A stretch of 64,000 nt of DNA from UM-FILTER-40-17 sp032251335 (GCA_032251335.1 JAVVDW010000007.1:76543-140542); one strand, 5' to 3'; counted from the first letter of the stretch, positions 24,132 to 34,439 are shown. The notes: generated by a model from the letters alone, not told the origin. Made by a program: numbers and translations.

Positions 24132-25760
24132 ATGGCAAAAGATATTAAGTTCAATCTTGAGGCACGAGACGGCCTCAAAAGAGGTGTAGATGCACTGGCA
24201 AATGCGGTAAAAGTCACACTCGGACCTAAAGGAAGAAATGTAATCATCAGCAAATCGTTCGGCGCACCCACTGTAACCAAAGATGGTGTTACCGTAGCTA
24301 AGGAAATAGAGCTGAAAGATCCCTTGGAAAACATGGGCGCACAAATGGTAAAAGAAGTAGCCTCCAAAACCAATGACCTAGCCGGTGACGGTACTACAAC
24401 CGCTACCGTTTTGGCACAGTCAATTGTAAAAGAAGGCCTTAAAAACGTTGCCGCAGGTGCCAATCCTATGGATTTGAAACGCGGAATTGACAAAGCCGTT
24501 TTGGCAGTCGTAGCCGATTTGGAGAAACAGACGCGTGAAGTTGGTGACAGTTCTGAAAAAATAAAACAAATTGCCACCATATCTGCAAACAACGATGATC
24601 TTATCGGCGATTTGATTGCGCAAGCATTTGAAAAAGTTGGCAAGGAAGGTGTCATCACCGTGGAAGAAGCCAAGGGAACAGACACTTACGTCGATGTTGT
24701 AGAGGGCATGCAGTTTGACAGGGGTTATTTGTCTCCTTACTTCGTCACAAATTCAGAAAAGATGGAAGCAGAATTGGAAAACCCATACATCTTGCTCTAC
24801 GACAAAAAAATATCTTCCATGAAAGATTTGCTTCCCGTTTTAGAACCGGTTGCACAATCAGGAAGACCGCTTCTCATTATTGCTGAAGATGTTGACGGCG
24901 AAGCTTTAGCTACCTTGGTTGTTAACAAACTTCGAGGTGCGCTGAAAGTAGCTGCTGTAAAAGCACCCGGATTTGGTGACAGAAGAAAAGCCATGTTGGA
25001 GGACATAGCCATTTTGACAGGAGGAGAAGTGATAGCTGAGGAAAGAGGATTTTCTTTAGAAACAGCCACTTTAGAAATGCTTGGCACTGCTGAAAAAGTA
25101 ACCATCGACAAAGACAACACAACCGTTGTAAACGGTGCCGGTACTAAAGAAAACATCTCAAACCGCGTCAACCAGATCAAAACACAAATAGAAAGTACTA
25201 CATCTGATTACGATCGCGAAAAATTGCAAGAAAGACTTGCCAAATTAGCAGGAGGAGTTGCTGTACTTTACGTAGGTGCTGCTTCTGAAGTAGAAATGAA
25301 AGAGAAAAAAGACCGTGTAGATGATGCGCTCCACGCCACGCGTGCCGCCGTTGAAGAAGGCATTGTAGCCGGTGGCGGTGTTGCCTTGGTACGCGCCATT
25401 GAAAGTGTAAAATCTGTCAAAGCAGACAACGCAGACGAAGCAACAGGAGTCCAAATCGTAGCTCGTGCCATAGAAGAGCCTTTGCGTCAAATCATTGAAA
25501 ATGCCGGTGGAGAAGGTTCTGTGGTTGTGTCTAAAATCCTGGAAGGCAAAGATGACTTTGGTTATGATGCCAAATCGGATAAATACGTCAACATGTTTAA
25601 GGCCGGTATTATAGATCCTAAAAAAGTGACACGTGTAGCCCTCGAAAATGCGGCTTCTGTGGCCGGTATGATTCTAACCACCGAATGTGCGTTGATTGAC
25701 ATCAAAGAAGACACGCCTGCCGGTCCTCCAATGGGAGGCGGTATGCCTGGTATGATGTAA
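24132..25760 (+). CDS. groEL: Chaperonin GroEL
   Basis: The 542-residue chaperonin folds proteins in an ATP-driven double ring with GroES. It has VTLGPKGRNVII near residue 30, the ATP motif DGTTTATVLA near residue 87, apical-domain AVKAPGFGDRRKAMLEDIAILTGG, and the closing glycine/methionine tail GGGMPGM. There is only one copy in this window. A strong terminator follows. Confidence 0.98.
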   Translation: MAKDIKFNLEARDGLKRGVDALANAVKVTLGPKGRNVIISKSFGAPTVTKDGVTVAKEIELKDPLENMGAQMVKEVASKTNDLAGDGTTTATVLAQSIVKEGLKNVAAGANPMDLKRGIDKAVLAVVADLEKQTREVGDSSEKIKQIATISANNDDLIGDLIAQAFEKVGKEGVITVEEAKGTDTYVDVVEGMQFDRGYLSPYFVTNSEKMEAELENPYILLYDKKISSMKDLLPVLEPVAQSGRPLLIIAEDVDGEALATLVVNKLRGALKVAAVKAPGFGDRRKAMLEDIAILTGGEVIAEERGFSLETATLEMLGTAEKVTIDKDNTTVVNGAGTKENISNRVNQIKTQIESTTSDYDREKLQERLAKLAGGVAVLYVGAASEVEMKEKKDRVDDALHATRAAVEEGIVAGGGVALVRAIESVKSVKADNADEATGVQIVARAIEEPLRQIIENAGGEGSVVVSKILEGKDDFGYDAKSDKYVNMFKAGIIDPKKVTRVALENAASVAGMILTTECALIDIKEDTPAGPPMGGGMPGMM

Positions 25761-25785
25761 GCCCAGCACGATTAACAACAACTAA

Positions 25786-25814
25786 AAACCACGCTCAGAA
25801 AGCGTGGTTTTTTT
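25786..25814 (+). terminator. Terminator after groEL
   Basis: A 10-bp stem (AAACCACGCT at 25786-25795 with AGCGTGGTTT at 25801-25810), a 5-base loop and T tract to 25814. The stem sequence is almost the same as that of the terminator at 9390-9418. Confidence 0.9.
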
Positions 25815-25929
25815 ATTGATATCCTAAACTATTCAAGCCACACAAACTCAAAATAATCTGTGATATTTTTGGAACAAAAATCCACCTGTCATCTTTCCTA
25901 ATGTCTGTTCAACAAACTTAGCCATAAAA

Positions 25930-27600
25930 TTACTTGTTCAAAATTTCTTCTGTTCTTTTGATTGCATCATTGATGTTGTCAAGTATGTTGTGTTTGCCGA
26001 TAAGTTCGTAAACTTCAGATTTAAATAATGCTTCTTTAACATGTCTGTTTGCACCAGAAAGAATAATAGTGGTTCCACAGGATTTTAGTTTCTGATGAAA
26101 CTCTTTTAACCTGTTTAATGCAGTTGCATCAATAAATGGCACATTTCTCATTCTGAGAATTAAAACTTTGGGCTCTTGTTTTAATTCCGTAAGGAATTCT
26201 TGGAATTTTTGGGAAGCACCAAAAAAAAGTGGCCCGTTTATTTCGTAAAGCATGGTATCTTTTGGAATGTAGGTCAGTTCTTCTTCAAATAATTTTTCTG
26301 CTTGGACATTGGCAGTTCCAAAGAGATTTTCTGCATTGTTAATGGTTGTTGTTTCACTCATACGCTTCATAAAAATAAAACTGGATAAAATCAATCCTAT
26401 CTCTATTGCCAGAATCAAATCAAAAAATACGGTAAGAAAAAAAGTTGTAAGCAATACAATCATATCCATGCGATTGCTTTTAAGCAAATCTCTGAAATGT
26501 TGCCACTCGCTCATATGATAAGCCACCACAACCAAAATACCCGCCAAACAAGACAGTGGAATGAGTTTTGCTACCGGCGCAAAAAGTAACATAATGAGCA
26601 GTAGAAAAACAGCATGAACAATTCCCGCTATGGGAGTTCTTCCACCATTTTTTACGTTGGTAGCTGTGCGGGCAATGGCGCCTGTTGCCGGAATGCCACC
26701 AAAAAGTCCCGAAAAAATATTGCCGGCACCTTGTGCTACGAGTTCCATATTGGAGCGGTGCTTTCCGCCAATCATGCCGTCGGCAACTACGGCTGACAGC
26801 AATGATTCTATTGCGCCTAAAAGCGCTATGGCTATGGCAGGTTCTATGAGTTCTTGTATAATCTTAAAATTGATATTAGGCAGTTGTGGTATGGCTATTT
26901 TATTGGGAATCTCGCCAAATTTACTTTCAATGGTTTCTACGGGTAACTCAAAAAAATAGACTACCAAAGTAGCGAGTACAATCGCTACCAATGAACCGGG
27001 TATTTTGGTTGAGATTCTATAAAAATTTAAAGCGATTAATACCGTACTTATTGCAATGCCAAAAGCCAGCCAATTAACACTGTCGAGATGCTGAAAATAT
27101 ACGAGCCACTTTTCGACGAAATCGGCAGGGATATTTTCGATTTCCATTCCAAAAAAATCTTTGATTTGGGTGGAAAAAATAACTACAGCGATTCCGCTGG
27201 TAAAGCCTACAATTAAAGGATAAGGGATAAATTTCAGGTAATTACCCAGTTTCATCAACCCTAGTCCAATGATGAGAAAACCTGCCATGAAAGTAGCAAT
27301 AGAAAGCCCATCAATACCATGTTTCTGCACAATTCCGTACACGATAATTATAAACGCACCGGTTGGCCCGCCTATTTGTACACGGCTACCGCTAAGAACT
27401 GAAATCACTAGTCCGGCTATAATTGCCGTTATGAGTCCTTTTTCCGGAGACACACCGGAGGCAATGGCAAAAGCAATGGCCAACGGCAAAGCCACAATAC
27501 CTACTATTATGCCCGATAAAACGTCTTTTGTAAGTTGTTTTTTAGTGAGTCCTTCTTTTAAGAGGGTAAATAGTTTCGGTGTGAATTCTTTATTTTTCAT
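25930..27600 (-). CDS. SulP family anion transporter with STAS domain
   Basis: A 556-residue inner-membrane transporter of the SLC26/SulP family. It has 10-14 helices. The N-terminal signature region VGIVALPLAIAFAIASGVSPEKGL is followed by SGSRVQIGGPTGAF, which is characteristic. From about residue 440 a cytoplasmic STAS domain includes LILRMRNVPFIDATALNRL. Members carry sulfate, bicarbonate or dicarboxylates; the substrate here is not clear. An in-frame extension to 27693 would overlap yggS by 29 bp and adds a charged segment unlike the family, so MKNKEFTPK at 27600 is chosen. Confidence 0.92.
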   Translation of the reverse strand: MKNKEFTPKLFTLLKEGLTKKQLTKDVLSGIIVGIVALPLAIAFAIASGVSPEKGLITAIIAGLVISVLSGSRVQIGGPTGAFIIIVYGIVQKHGIDGLSIATFMAGFLIIGLGLMKLGNYLKFIPYPLIVGFTSGIAVVIFSTQIKDFFGMEIENIPADFVEKWLVYFQHLDSVNWLAFGIAISTVLIALNFYRISTKIPGSLVAIVLATLVVYFFELPVETIESKFGEIPNKIAIPQLPNINFKIIQELIEPAIAIALLGAIESLLSAVVADGMIGGKHRSNMELVAQGAGNIFSGLFGGIPATGAIARTATNVKNGGRTPIAGIVHAVFLLLIMLLFAPVAKLIPLSCLAGILVVVAYHMSEWQHFRDLLKSNRMDMIVLLTTFFLTVFFDLILAIEIGLILSSFIFMKRMSETTTINNAENLFGTANVQAEKLFEEELTYIPKDTMLYEINGPLFFGASQKFQEFLTELKQEPKVLILRMRNVPFIDATALNRLKEFHQKLKSCGTTIILSGANRHVKEALFKSEVYELIGKHNILDNINDAIKRTEEILNK

Positions 27601-27664
27601 TATCTTAATTCTCGGTTGTTTGTCAAAAAATTCATCATCGTACAGCTTTCCCTTAAGTAAATTC

Positions 27665-28309
27665 TTACCTGGATCCAAATATTTTGCTACCAACGCGAAT
27701 CATATTGCTGCCCGATGCAACGGCCGTGGCGTAATCTTGACTCATTCCCATCGATAAGGTCGTCCACGAATAAGTGTCTTTCCACTTATCAAATAAGGAT
27801 TTCAGAAAATGAAATTCGGATTTGATTTGCGCCGTATCCTCTGTAAATGTAGCCATGCCCATAAGTCCGACAACTTTGGTGTTTGGCAACTTCTTTAAAA
27901 AATCTGAGTTTAAAAGTGTCGCCACTTCATCGGGATGAAAACCAAACTTAGTGTCTTCGTCTGCTATTTTAACTTGTAAAAGACATGGAATAATGCGCCT
28001 GTACTTTTTGGCTTGTTTGTCAATTTCCAGCAGCGTTTTTTCTTGGTCAACTCCGTGGATCAACGAAACAAAACTTGCCATGTATTTTATCTTGTTGGTC
28101 TGCACATGGCCTATCATATGCCAACGAACATCTTTGGGAAGTTGTTCGTATTTGCCAACCATCTCCTGAATTTTATTTTCCCCAAAGTCTCTTTGCCCGG
28201 CACTATAAGCCTCTAAAATATCTGAAACAGACTTGGTTTTAGACACTGCTACTAAGGTAACACCGGCCGGAATTTCTTTCAAAATACACTTCAGATTTTC
28301 AGCTATCAT
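27665..28309 (-). CDS. YggS family pyridoxal-phosphate homeostasis protein
   Basis: A 214-residue PLP-binding protein of the YggS/PROSC family, which buffers PLP and affects amino-acid metabolism. It contains VAVSKTKS with the PLP lysine at residue 24, FGENKIQE, WHMIGHVQTNK, and the C-terminal LSMGMSQDYATAVASGSNMIRVGSKIFG phosphate-binding segment. It is slightly shorter than the E. coli protein but complete. The SulP gene begins 64 bp downstream on the same strand. Confidence 0.94.
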   Translation of the reverse strand: MIAENLKCILKEIPAGVTLVAVSKTKSVSDILEAYSAGQRDFGENKIQEMVGKYEQLPKDVRWHMIGHVQTNKIKYMASFVSLIHGVDQEKTLLEIDKQAKKYRRIIPCLLQVKIADEDTKFGFHPDEVATLLNSDFLKKLPNTKVVGLMGMATFTEDTAQIKSEFHFLKSLFDKWKDTYSWTTLSMGMSQDYATAVASGSNMIRVGSKIFGSR

Positions 28310-28349
28310 TTGTCCTTAAATTTTAACCGAAATTACGGATTTAAAAGGT

Positions 28350-29258
28350 CTAATCAAAGACAAAAACTTTGCCGTCGTCGGCCAATTCAACTGCCGGAAA
28401 TATAGTTTCTGCTTCTTGTTTGAAGGGTGTCGTAGAATCATATCGGGTGGAAAAATGACCTAAAATGAGTGTGCCTACTCCCGCGCTTTTTGCAACTTGT
28501 GCAGCTTGCGCCGCCGTGCTGTGTTTGGTGGGTTGCCCCAAGTGGGCGTGTTGTTCCAAAAAGGTAGCCTCGTGGTAAAGTACGGTTGCGCCTTTGATTT
28601 TTTCGGGCAAAGAGGTATCAAAAACCGTATCGCTACAATAGGCATAAGACTTTGGTGGCGCCGGATCAAACGTCAGGAGGCTGTTGGCAACTTGTTCACC
28701 ATCTTCCTTTTTATAATCTTTGCCGTTTTTAAGATTTTGATAGTCGCAAATTTCTACGCCATGTTGCCGGCAAGCCACCGGATTCAGTTTTCGCTCGTGT
28801 GGTTTTTCCTTGAAAAAGAATCCGTTGGTATAAACCCTGTGTTTGAGCGGAATGGTGCTCACCGTCAATTTTTCATCTTCATATATAAGCTCTGGCTCTT
28901 TGGACGTGAGCTCATGAAAAATTAAGGGAAAATTTACCCACGAATCGGAGTGTTTGAACTGAATCTTGATGATTTCTTCTAAGCCTTTCGGTCCGTAAAT
29001 ATGCAATTCTTGGGTGCGATTGAGCAAGCGAAATGAAGATATCAAACCTATCAAACCGTAAAAATGATCGCCGTGAAGATGTGAGATAAAAATGTGTTTG
29101 ATGCGCGAAAACTTAATCTTGTTTCTGCGGAGCTCCACTTGTGTGCCCTCTGCACAGTCTATCAAAAACAATTGGTTTTGCATTTCCAAAACCTGTGAAG
29201 TGGGATTGGAAAAGGTACGCGGGGTGGCCGCATAACAGCCCAAAATGGTCAACTTCAT
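28350..29258 (-). CDS. rnz: Ribonuclease Z
   Basis: RNase Z removes 3' trailers from tRNA precursors. The 302-residue product has the MBL-fold motif HLHGDHFYGL. It opens with LTILGCYAATP and PTSQVLEM, and contains CAEGTQVELRR. It closes with the LGHFSTRY motif and a histidine in HSTAAQAAQVA. Length and motifs match the short bacterial form. The tRNA-Leu in this window ends without an encoded CCA, so tRNA 3' processing by this enzyme is relevant. Confidence 0.93.
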   Translation of the reverse strand: MKLTILGCYAATPRTFSNPTSQVLEMQNQLFLIDCAEGTQVELRRNKIKFSRIKHIFISHLHGDHFYGLIGLISSFRLLNRTQELHIYGPKGLEEIIKIQFKHSDSWVNFPLIFHELTSKEPELIYEDEKLTVSTIPLKHRVYTNGFFFKEKPHERKLNPVACRQHGVEICDYQNLKNGKDYKKEDGEQVANSLLTFDPAPPKSYAYCSDTVFDTSLPEKIKGATVLYHEATFLEQHAHLGQPTKHSTAAQAAQVAKSAGVGTLILGHFSTRYDSTTPFKQEAETIFPAVELADDGKVFVFD

Positions 29259-29290
29259 TCGTGTATGGTTGTTTTACAGGCTTAAATTAA

Positions 29291-30319
29291 TTAAAATGTC
29301 AAAGACGTAAATCCAAGTCCGTCGGGTTCTTTGCCTGCTTTGAGTCTTTTTATGATTGTAAAAGTTTCCAAATCAATCACTGTAATCACATCAGCATTGG
29401 TATTTGCCACATAGGCAAAACGATCATTGGGATGGATCAGGATTCCGACCGGAACAGGACTGTTTTCAAAGTCTTGAAACAATCGGCCGGGTTCTTTTTC
29501 TACTGAGGTGGCTTCCATGGAGATTGTTTTCAACAATTTGCCATCGCGCGCATCGTATATATTTACAGTTCCGGTTTCCGCGTTCGACACCAAAGCCAAA
29601 TGGTTTTTTTGGGTAAACTTCACCCGTATGGGGAATTTTTCAGAAGGAATGGTTTTTAAAAGTTGCAAGCTTGCCACGTCGAGCACCGTCACCGTGTTGC
29701 CGGCACGGTTGGTAATCCAAAGCCGGTTTCCGTCCGGAGAAACGGCAACACCTTCTGCCCCCTGTCCGGTTTTGGTGATTTTCTCGAGGGTAAAATCAAC
29801 CATATCGATCACCGAGACACTACCCGAACCTATGTTGGCCACAAAGGCTCTTTTGGCTTTGGGTGCAAAGGTTACCATATGGCTAATTTCCTGTCCGGTA
29901 TTGATCACCTGATCTGTTTTGCCAGATTCTATATCCACCAACAACAAACTTTGAGAGGTTTCGGAAGTGACCATCACCCGGTTCGAATCGAAAAATTCGA
30001 TGCCGTGTGGTGCCGTATAAGTCAGTTCTATGGTTCTAACCACCTTTCTGTTGGGAATATCTATCACTGTAAGTGAATTGCCACGCTGTTGGGCCGTCCC
30101 GTAGTTGGTGACCACCGCTAATGTACCTGAAGGATTCACGGCTACCTCATGCGGATTTTGACCGGTTTGCAGTTCTGCCACGATGGCATCCGTATCAAGA
30201 TCTATAAAATTGACCGTATGACTTGATTTGTTTAAGACAATCAGCGTACCGGACTGCTGCCCGAAACCAATACATGTGAGTGCTAACAGAAAAAAACTAA
30301 AAATATAAATACGTGTCAT
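29291..30319 (-). CDS. Secreted YVTN/NHL-type beta-propeller protein
   Basis: A 342-residue protein with a signal peptide (hydrophobic 5-19, ending near FGQQ). It is built from about seven repeats of the YVTN type, e.g. VNPSGTLAVVTNYG, VSPDGNRLWITNRAGNTVTVLD and IHPNDRFAYVANTNADVITVIDL. Such propellers act as periplasmic binding or surface proteins and sometimes accompany cytochromes. Nothing in the sequence gives a ligand. The start is placed at MTRIYIF (30319) rather than eight codons earlier because the signal peptide begins there. Confidence 0.85.
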   Translation of the reverse strand: MTRIYIFSFFLLALTCIGFGQQSGTLIVLNKSSHTVNFIDLDTDAIVAELQTGQNPHEVAVNPSGTLAVVTNYGTAQQRGNSLTVIDIPNRKVVRTIELTYTAPHGIEFFDSNRVMVTSETSQSLLLVDIESGKTDQVINTGQEISHMVTFAPKAKRAFVANIGSGSVSVIDMVDFTLEKITKTGQGAEGVAVSPDGNRLWITNRAGNTVTVLDVASLQLLKTIPSEKFPIRVKFTQKNHLALVSNAETGTVNIYDARDGKLLKTISMEATSVEKEPGRLFQDFENSPVPVGILIHPNDRFAYVANTNADVITVIDLETFTIIKRLKAGKEPDGLGFTSLTF

Positions 30320-30642
30320 TTTCGTTGAATTTGATGAAGCCAAGGTATAAAATTTTAACCGAAAAAGAGTATAAAAGGTGTTGTACCCTATTCACATACG
30401 TAAAATTTAGTTTTAATCTTATTGAACACAAAGTTTTACTGAAAAGCATTAATCCAAAATTTATTTTGAGTGCACCTAAACCTTAAATCTCAAATTTACA
30501 CTTGGTGTGCGCACTCCGTGAAAGATTTTAATGCCCATGCCATAATCAAACTGATTTTGAAAGCACGTATTCTCTATAAAGCTCATTAAGATCCGCTGCA
30601 TTTATCAGAAAAAACTCCACCCGAACACTTATCTTTGCACCG
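30320..30642. other. Intergenic region between divergent propeller gene and mfd
   Basis: About 320 bp, AT-rich, with no supported ORF. The only signal I can support is the mfd -7 element at 30630-30637. Confidence 0.6.
30630..30637 (+). promoter_or_regulatory. -7 element of mfd
   Basis: An exact TATCTTTG lies only 5 bp before the first ATG of mfd (30643), with a second ATG at 30649. Transcription from this element would start at or inside the first codons, implying a very short or absent leader. Confidence 0.55.
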
Positions 30643-33600
30643 ATGAAAATGGAAGAACTGCTCAATCGCTTTGAAAGCCACCCCGTTTTGGCTCAAGTCC
30701 TAGCGAGTGTAAACACCAACACACCGGCCGATATTGTTCTAAAAGGCTTGACTGCTTCTGCATTTAGCCTACATGTGGCCGCATTTTTCAGGCAGAGCCA
30801 CAAGCCGATTCTACTGATTTTAAACAACAAAGAAACGGCTGCCTATTACTTAAATGATTTAGAGCAGTTTTTGGGTGAAAAAAATGTCTTTTTTTACCCG
30901 AGTTCTTACCGCAGACCCTACGAAATAGAAGAAACAGATAATGCCAGCGTACTCTTGCGCGCAGAAGTCATCAGCAGGTTGCACAGACGCAAAAAACCCG
31001 CGTTGATGGTTACCTATCCGGAAGCACTTTTTGAAAAAGTAGTTACCCGAAAGACGCTCTCAGAAAACACATTAAGCTTGGCTGTGGGCGACAAACTTTC
31101 TTTAGATTTTGTGAATGAAATACTGTTTGAATACAAGTTCAAAAGGGTAGATTTTGTCTCCGAACCCGGCGAGTTTTCAGTACGTGGCGGCATTATTGAT
31201 GTTTTTTCGTTTTCACATATAGAGCCTTATCGCATCGAGTTTTTTGGCGATGAAGTGGAATCGATTCGAACGTTTAATATCGTCGATCAGTTGTCTTTCA
31301 AAACTTTAAAAAAGATACAAATTGTACCCAATGTAGAAAACAAAGTTTTGCTTGAAAATCGCGACAGTTTCTTAAACCACCTCCACGAGCAAACGGCTGT
31401 TTTTATCGAAAACAGCGAGGTGCTCCAAAAAGATTTAGACATACTTTTTGAGAAAGCCCTAAGCAGTTTTGAAAAACTATCGGGCGAAGTCAATCACGCC
31501 ACACCCGATGCGTTGTTTAACAAAGGAGAAGAAGCCATAGCAGCGCTAGCAAAATTTCATCGCTTCAGTCTGAATTCAGTACCGAAATCGTCACAAAAAA
31601 CTGTCGTATTTGAGACGCAACCCCAACCGGCATTCAACAAACAATTTGACCGTCTGGCTGAATATTTAACCGAAAAACAGGCAAATGGCTACACTTTGTT
31701 GCTGTGTTGTGCCAACGAACAGCAAGTTAAACGACTTCACGACATCTTTGCAGACATAGCACCGGATTTGATCTACCACGCATTGGAATTGCCGCTTTAC
31801 GGCGGATTTGTTGACACAGATCTCAAGTGGGTTTGTTTCACAGACCATCAGTTTTTCGAACGCTACCACCGTTTTCGGTTAAAAGACGGCTATGCCAAAA
31901 AAGAAGCCCTTTCGCTTTCCGAACTCAACACCCTTCAGGTAGGCGACTATGTTACGCATATCGATCATGGTATCGGTCGATTTGGCGGTCTTCAAAAAAT
32001 TGAAGTGGAAGGCAAAAAACAGGAAGCCATCAAATTGATATACGGCGAAAATGACATTTTGTATTTGAGCATACACGCCTTGCACAAAATCTCCAAATAC
32101 AACAGTAAAGACGGCAAAGCGCCGAAAATATACAAACTGGGGTCCGGCGCTTGGAAGGCGCTGAAAGAAAAAACAAAAACAAGGGTCAAAAAACTCGCCT
32201 TCGACCTGATTCAACTCTACGCAAAACGCAAAATGCAAAAAGGATTTGCCTTTGCACCGGACAGTTATTTGCAGCACGAATTGGAAGCGTCTTTTATTTA
32301 TGAAGATACGCCCGATCAAGAAAAAGCCACCCGCGAAGTGAAGGCTGATATGGAAAGTGACTTGTCAATGGACAGGCTTATTTGTGGCGATGTCGGTTTT
32401 GGGAAAACAGAGATTGCCATTCGCGCCGCTTTTAAAGCCGTGGACAACAGCAAACAAGTAGCGGTTTTGGTGCCCACCACTATTTTAGCTTTTCAACATT
32501 TTAAAACATTTAGCGAACGACTCAAAGACTTGCCGGTAAGCGTAGATTACCTCAACAGATTTCGCTCGGCAAAAGCGCGAAAAGAAGTCTTGGAAAAACT
32601 CGAAAACGGACAACTAGACATCGTCATAGGCACACACCAATTGGTCAATAAAAGCATACATTTTAAAGATTTAGGCCTACTCATCGTTGATGAAGAACAA
32701 AAATTTGGCGTTTCCGTAAAAGACAAACTCAAAACACTTCGGGCCAATATTGACACGCTTACCCTGACCGCCACGCCCATACCGCGCACGTTGCAATTTT
32801 CTTTGATGGCCGCGCGCGACTTGTCCGTCATGACGACACCGCCACCCAACCGCTACCCTATTGAAACGCAAGTCGTTCGATTTTCAGAAGAACTCATCCG
32901 CGATGCGATTGCATACGAATTGCAAAGAGGCGGCCAAGTTTTTTTTGTAAACAACCGCATCGAAAATATCAAGGAAGTTGCCGGGCTTATCCAGAGATTG
33001 GTGCCCGACGCCAAAATTGGCATAGGACATGGCCAAATGGACGGAAAAAAACTAGAAGCCTTGATGCTCGATTTTATGAACGGTGCTTTTGATGTGTTGA
33101 TTTCTACTTCCATTATTGAAAGTGGTTTGGATGTACCCAATGCCAACACCATGATAGTCAACAACGCCAACCATTTCGGCCTTTCTGATTTGCATCAGAT
33201 TCGCGGACGGGTGGGACGAAGCAACAAAAAAGCTTTCTGCTATTTCATCACACCACCCTATCACCAAATGACGGAAGATGCCAGAAAACGCATCACAGCA
33301 CTAGAGCAACACACCGATTTGGGTTCGGGTATTCACATCGCTATGAAAGATTTGGAAATTCGCGGTGCGGGCGATTTGCTCGGTGCCGAACAAAGTGGCT
33401 TTATCAACGAAATGGGCTTTGAAACCTATCAAAAAATCTTGCAAGAAGCTGTTGACGAACTCAAAGAAAACGAATTTAAGGAACTCTACGCCCAAGACGG
33501 AGACGAGCCAAAGCCCTTTGTGAAGGATGTTCAAATAGACACTGATATTGAGTTGCTATTCCCGGATGCCTATATCAACAGCATCAGCGAAAGACTCAAA

Positions 33601-33981
33601 CTTTATCAGGAGTTGGCAGAAATAAAAACCGAAGAAGCACTGACCGTTTTCGAACAGAAAGTGACTGACCGATTTGGCGATCTGCCCGAGCCGTCTCGGC
33701 AACTGCTCAACAGTGTACGCCTAAAGTGGTGGGCAGCAGATTTGGGCATTGAGAAATTGGTTTTAAAACAGCAAACACTCATAGGGTATTTTATAGCCGA
33801 CCAACAGGCAGCGTTTTATCAATCCGATCGATTTCTCCATGTGATTCGCACGGTGCAGCAACAACCCGCTGCCTTCACTATCAAAGAAAAACAGACCCGC
33901 AATGGCCTGCGTTTGTTACTCAATGTTAAAAACGTTAAAAACATTGATGCTGCCATTGATAAAATACAAACACTCCTCTAA
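30643..33981 (+). CDS. mfd: Transcription-repair coupling factor Mfd
   Basis: Mfd displaces RNA polymerase stalled at DNA damage and recruits UvrA. The 1,112-residue product has the full domain order: a UvrB-like N-terminus (about 1-350), the RNA-polymerase interaction domain around THIDHGIGRFGGL (near residue 445), and a superfamily-2 helicase core. The core has Walker A GDVGFGKTEIA, the DEEQ box and TATPIPRTL. The RNA-helicase-type C lobe carries GRVGRS, and a C-terminal TRCF domain ends the protein. The length is normal. The start may be 30643 or 30649, since the -7 element sits almost at the start codon. Confidence 0.97.
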   Translation: MKMEELLNRFESHPVLAQVLASVNTNTPADIVLKGLTASAFSLHVAAFFRQSHKPILLILNNKETAAYYLNDLEQFLGEKNVFFYPSSYRRPYEIEETDNASVLLRAEVISRLHRRKKPALMVTYPEALFEKVVTRKTLSENTLSLAVGDKLSLDFVNEILFEYKFKRVDFVSEPGEFSVRGGIIDVFSFSHIEPYRIEFFGDEVESIRTFNIVDQLSFKTLKKIQIVPNVENKVLLENRDSFLNHLHEQTAVFIENSEVLQKDLDILFEKALSSFEKLSGEVNHATPDALFNKGEEAIAALAKFHRFSLNSVPKSSQKTVVFETQPQPAFNKQFDRLAEYLTEKQANGYTLLLCCANEQQVKRLHDIFADIAPDLIYHALELPLYGGFVDTDLKWVCFTDHQFFERYHRFRLKDGYAKKEALSLSELNTLQVGDYVTHIDHGIGRFGGLQKIEVEGKKQEAIKLIYGENDILYLSIHALHKISKYNSKDGKAPKIYKLGSGAWKALKEKTKTRVKKLAFDLIQLYAKRKMQKGFAFAPDSYLQHELEASFIYEDTPDQEKATREVKADMESDLSMDRLICGDVGFGKTEIAIRAAFKAVDNSKQVAVLVPTTILAFQHFKTFSERLKDLPVSVDYLNRFRSAKARKEVLEKLENGQLDIVIGTHQLVNKSIHFKDLGLLIVDEEQKFGVSVKDKLKTLRANIDTLTLTATPIPRTLQFSLMAARDLSVMTTPPPNRYPIETQVVRFSEELIRDAIAYELQRGGQVFFVNNRIENIKEVAGLIQRLVPDAKIGIGHGQMDGKKLEALMLDFMNGAFDVLISTSIIESGLDVPNANTMIVNNANHFGLSDLHQIRGRVGRSNKKAFCYFITPPYHQMTEDARKRITALEQHTDLGSGIHIAMKDLEIRGAGDLLGAEQSGFINEMGFETYQKILQEAVDELKENEFKELYAQDGDEPKPFVKDVQIDTDIELLFPDAYINSISERLKLYQELAEIKTEEALTVFEQKVTDRFGDLPEPSRQLLNSVRLKWWAADLGIEKLVLKQQTLIGYFIADQQAAFYQSDRFLHVIRTVQQQPAAFTIKEKQTRNGLRLLLNVKNVKNIDAAIDKIQTLL

Positions 33982-34181
33982 ATTCTAGTTTGATTGAAAA
34001 GTTTTCAATTGATTATTTGACGAACACACTTTATATCAAATATTTAGCGGTAAGTTTTCTTGTAAATGCGTACTGTAAAAAAAACTAAGCATCGTATGGG
34101 TTGATCATTTTACAGATCTAATTTCGGTAAAAAAATAAACACATCATCATTATAAGTAATTTATAAAAAATGCATGTTTCC

Positions 34182-34198
34182 TCGAGCGCAACCGAGCG
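34182..34198 (-). repeat. Divergent copy of dispersed short repeat
   Basis: On the minus strand this reads CGCTCGGTTGCGCTCGA, which differs at a few positions from CTCGACTGCGCTCGA at 37381-37395. It is the weakest of the four copies. Confidence 0.35.
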
Positions 34199-34405
34199 GT
34201 TTTTTAAAAATAGGCCTCAACTACAATCGGCCGGACAAATCCGAGTTCAAAGTTCATGTATAAATGATAAGTCGAACGTCGTTTAATAATGTAACACGTG
34301 CTCAAAGTACTATCGAATCTGCGTTTCATAGCAAGCCTTTCATACCACCTTTTTTATGCCCCAACATTCTTCACTTTGCATGCACCGCTTCTTATAGAGG
34401 TTTCG

Positions 34406-34413
34406 TATCTTTG
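34406..34413 (+). promoter_or_regulatory. -7 element of the Xaa-Pro aminopeptidase gene
   Basis: An exact TATCTTTG ends 26 bp before the ATG at 34440. A TTTG at 34375-34378 is 27 bp further up, longer than the usual spacing. Confidence 0.55.
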
Positions 34414-34439
34414 AATTTATCAATCATAAAATTCAACAT

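Larger units (their letters stand above)
33982..34439. other. Intergenic region between mfd and peptidase gene
   Basis: About 458 bp without a convincing gene. It holds one divergent copy of the dispersed short repeat (34182-34198) and the -7 element of the next gene at 34406-34413. A 64-codon open frame here overlaps that promoter and the next start, and looks non-coding. Confidence 0.6.

Noticed and set aside
27601..27693. 31-codon N-terminal extension of the SulP transporter
   Set aside because: It would overlap the end of yggS, and the residues are charged and unlike the family's N-terminus.
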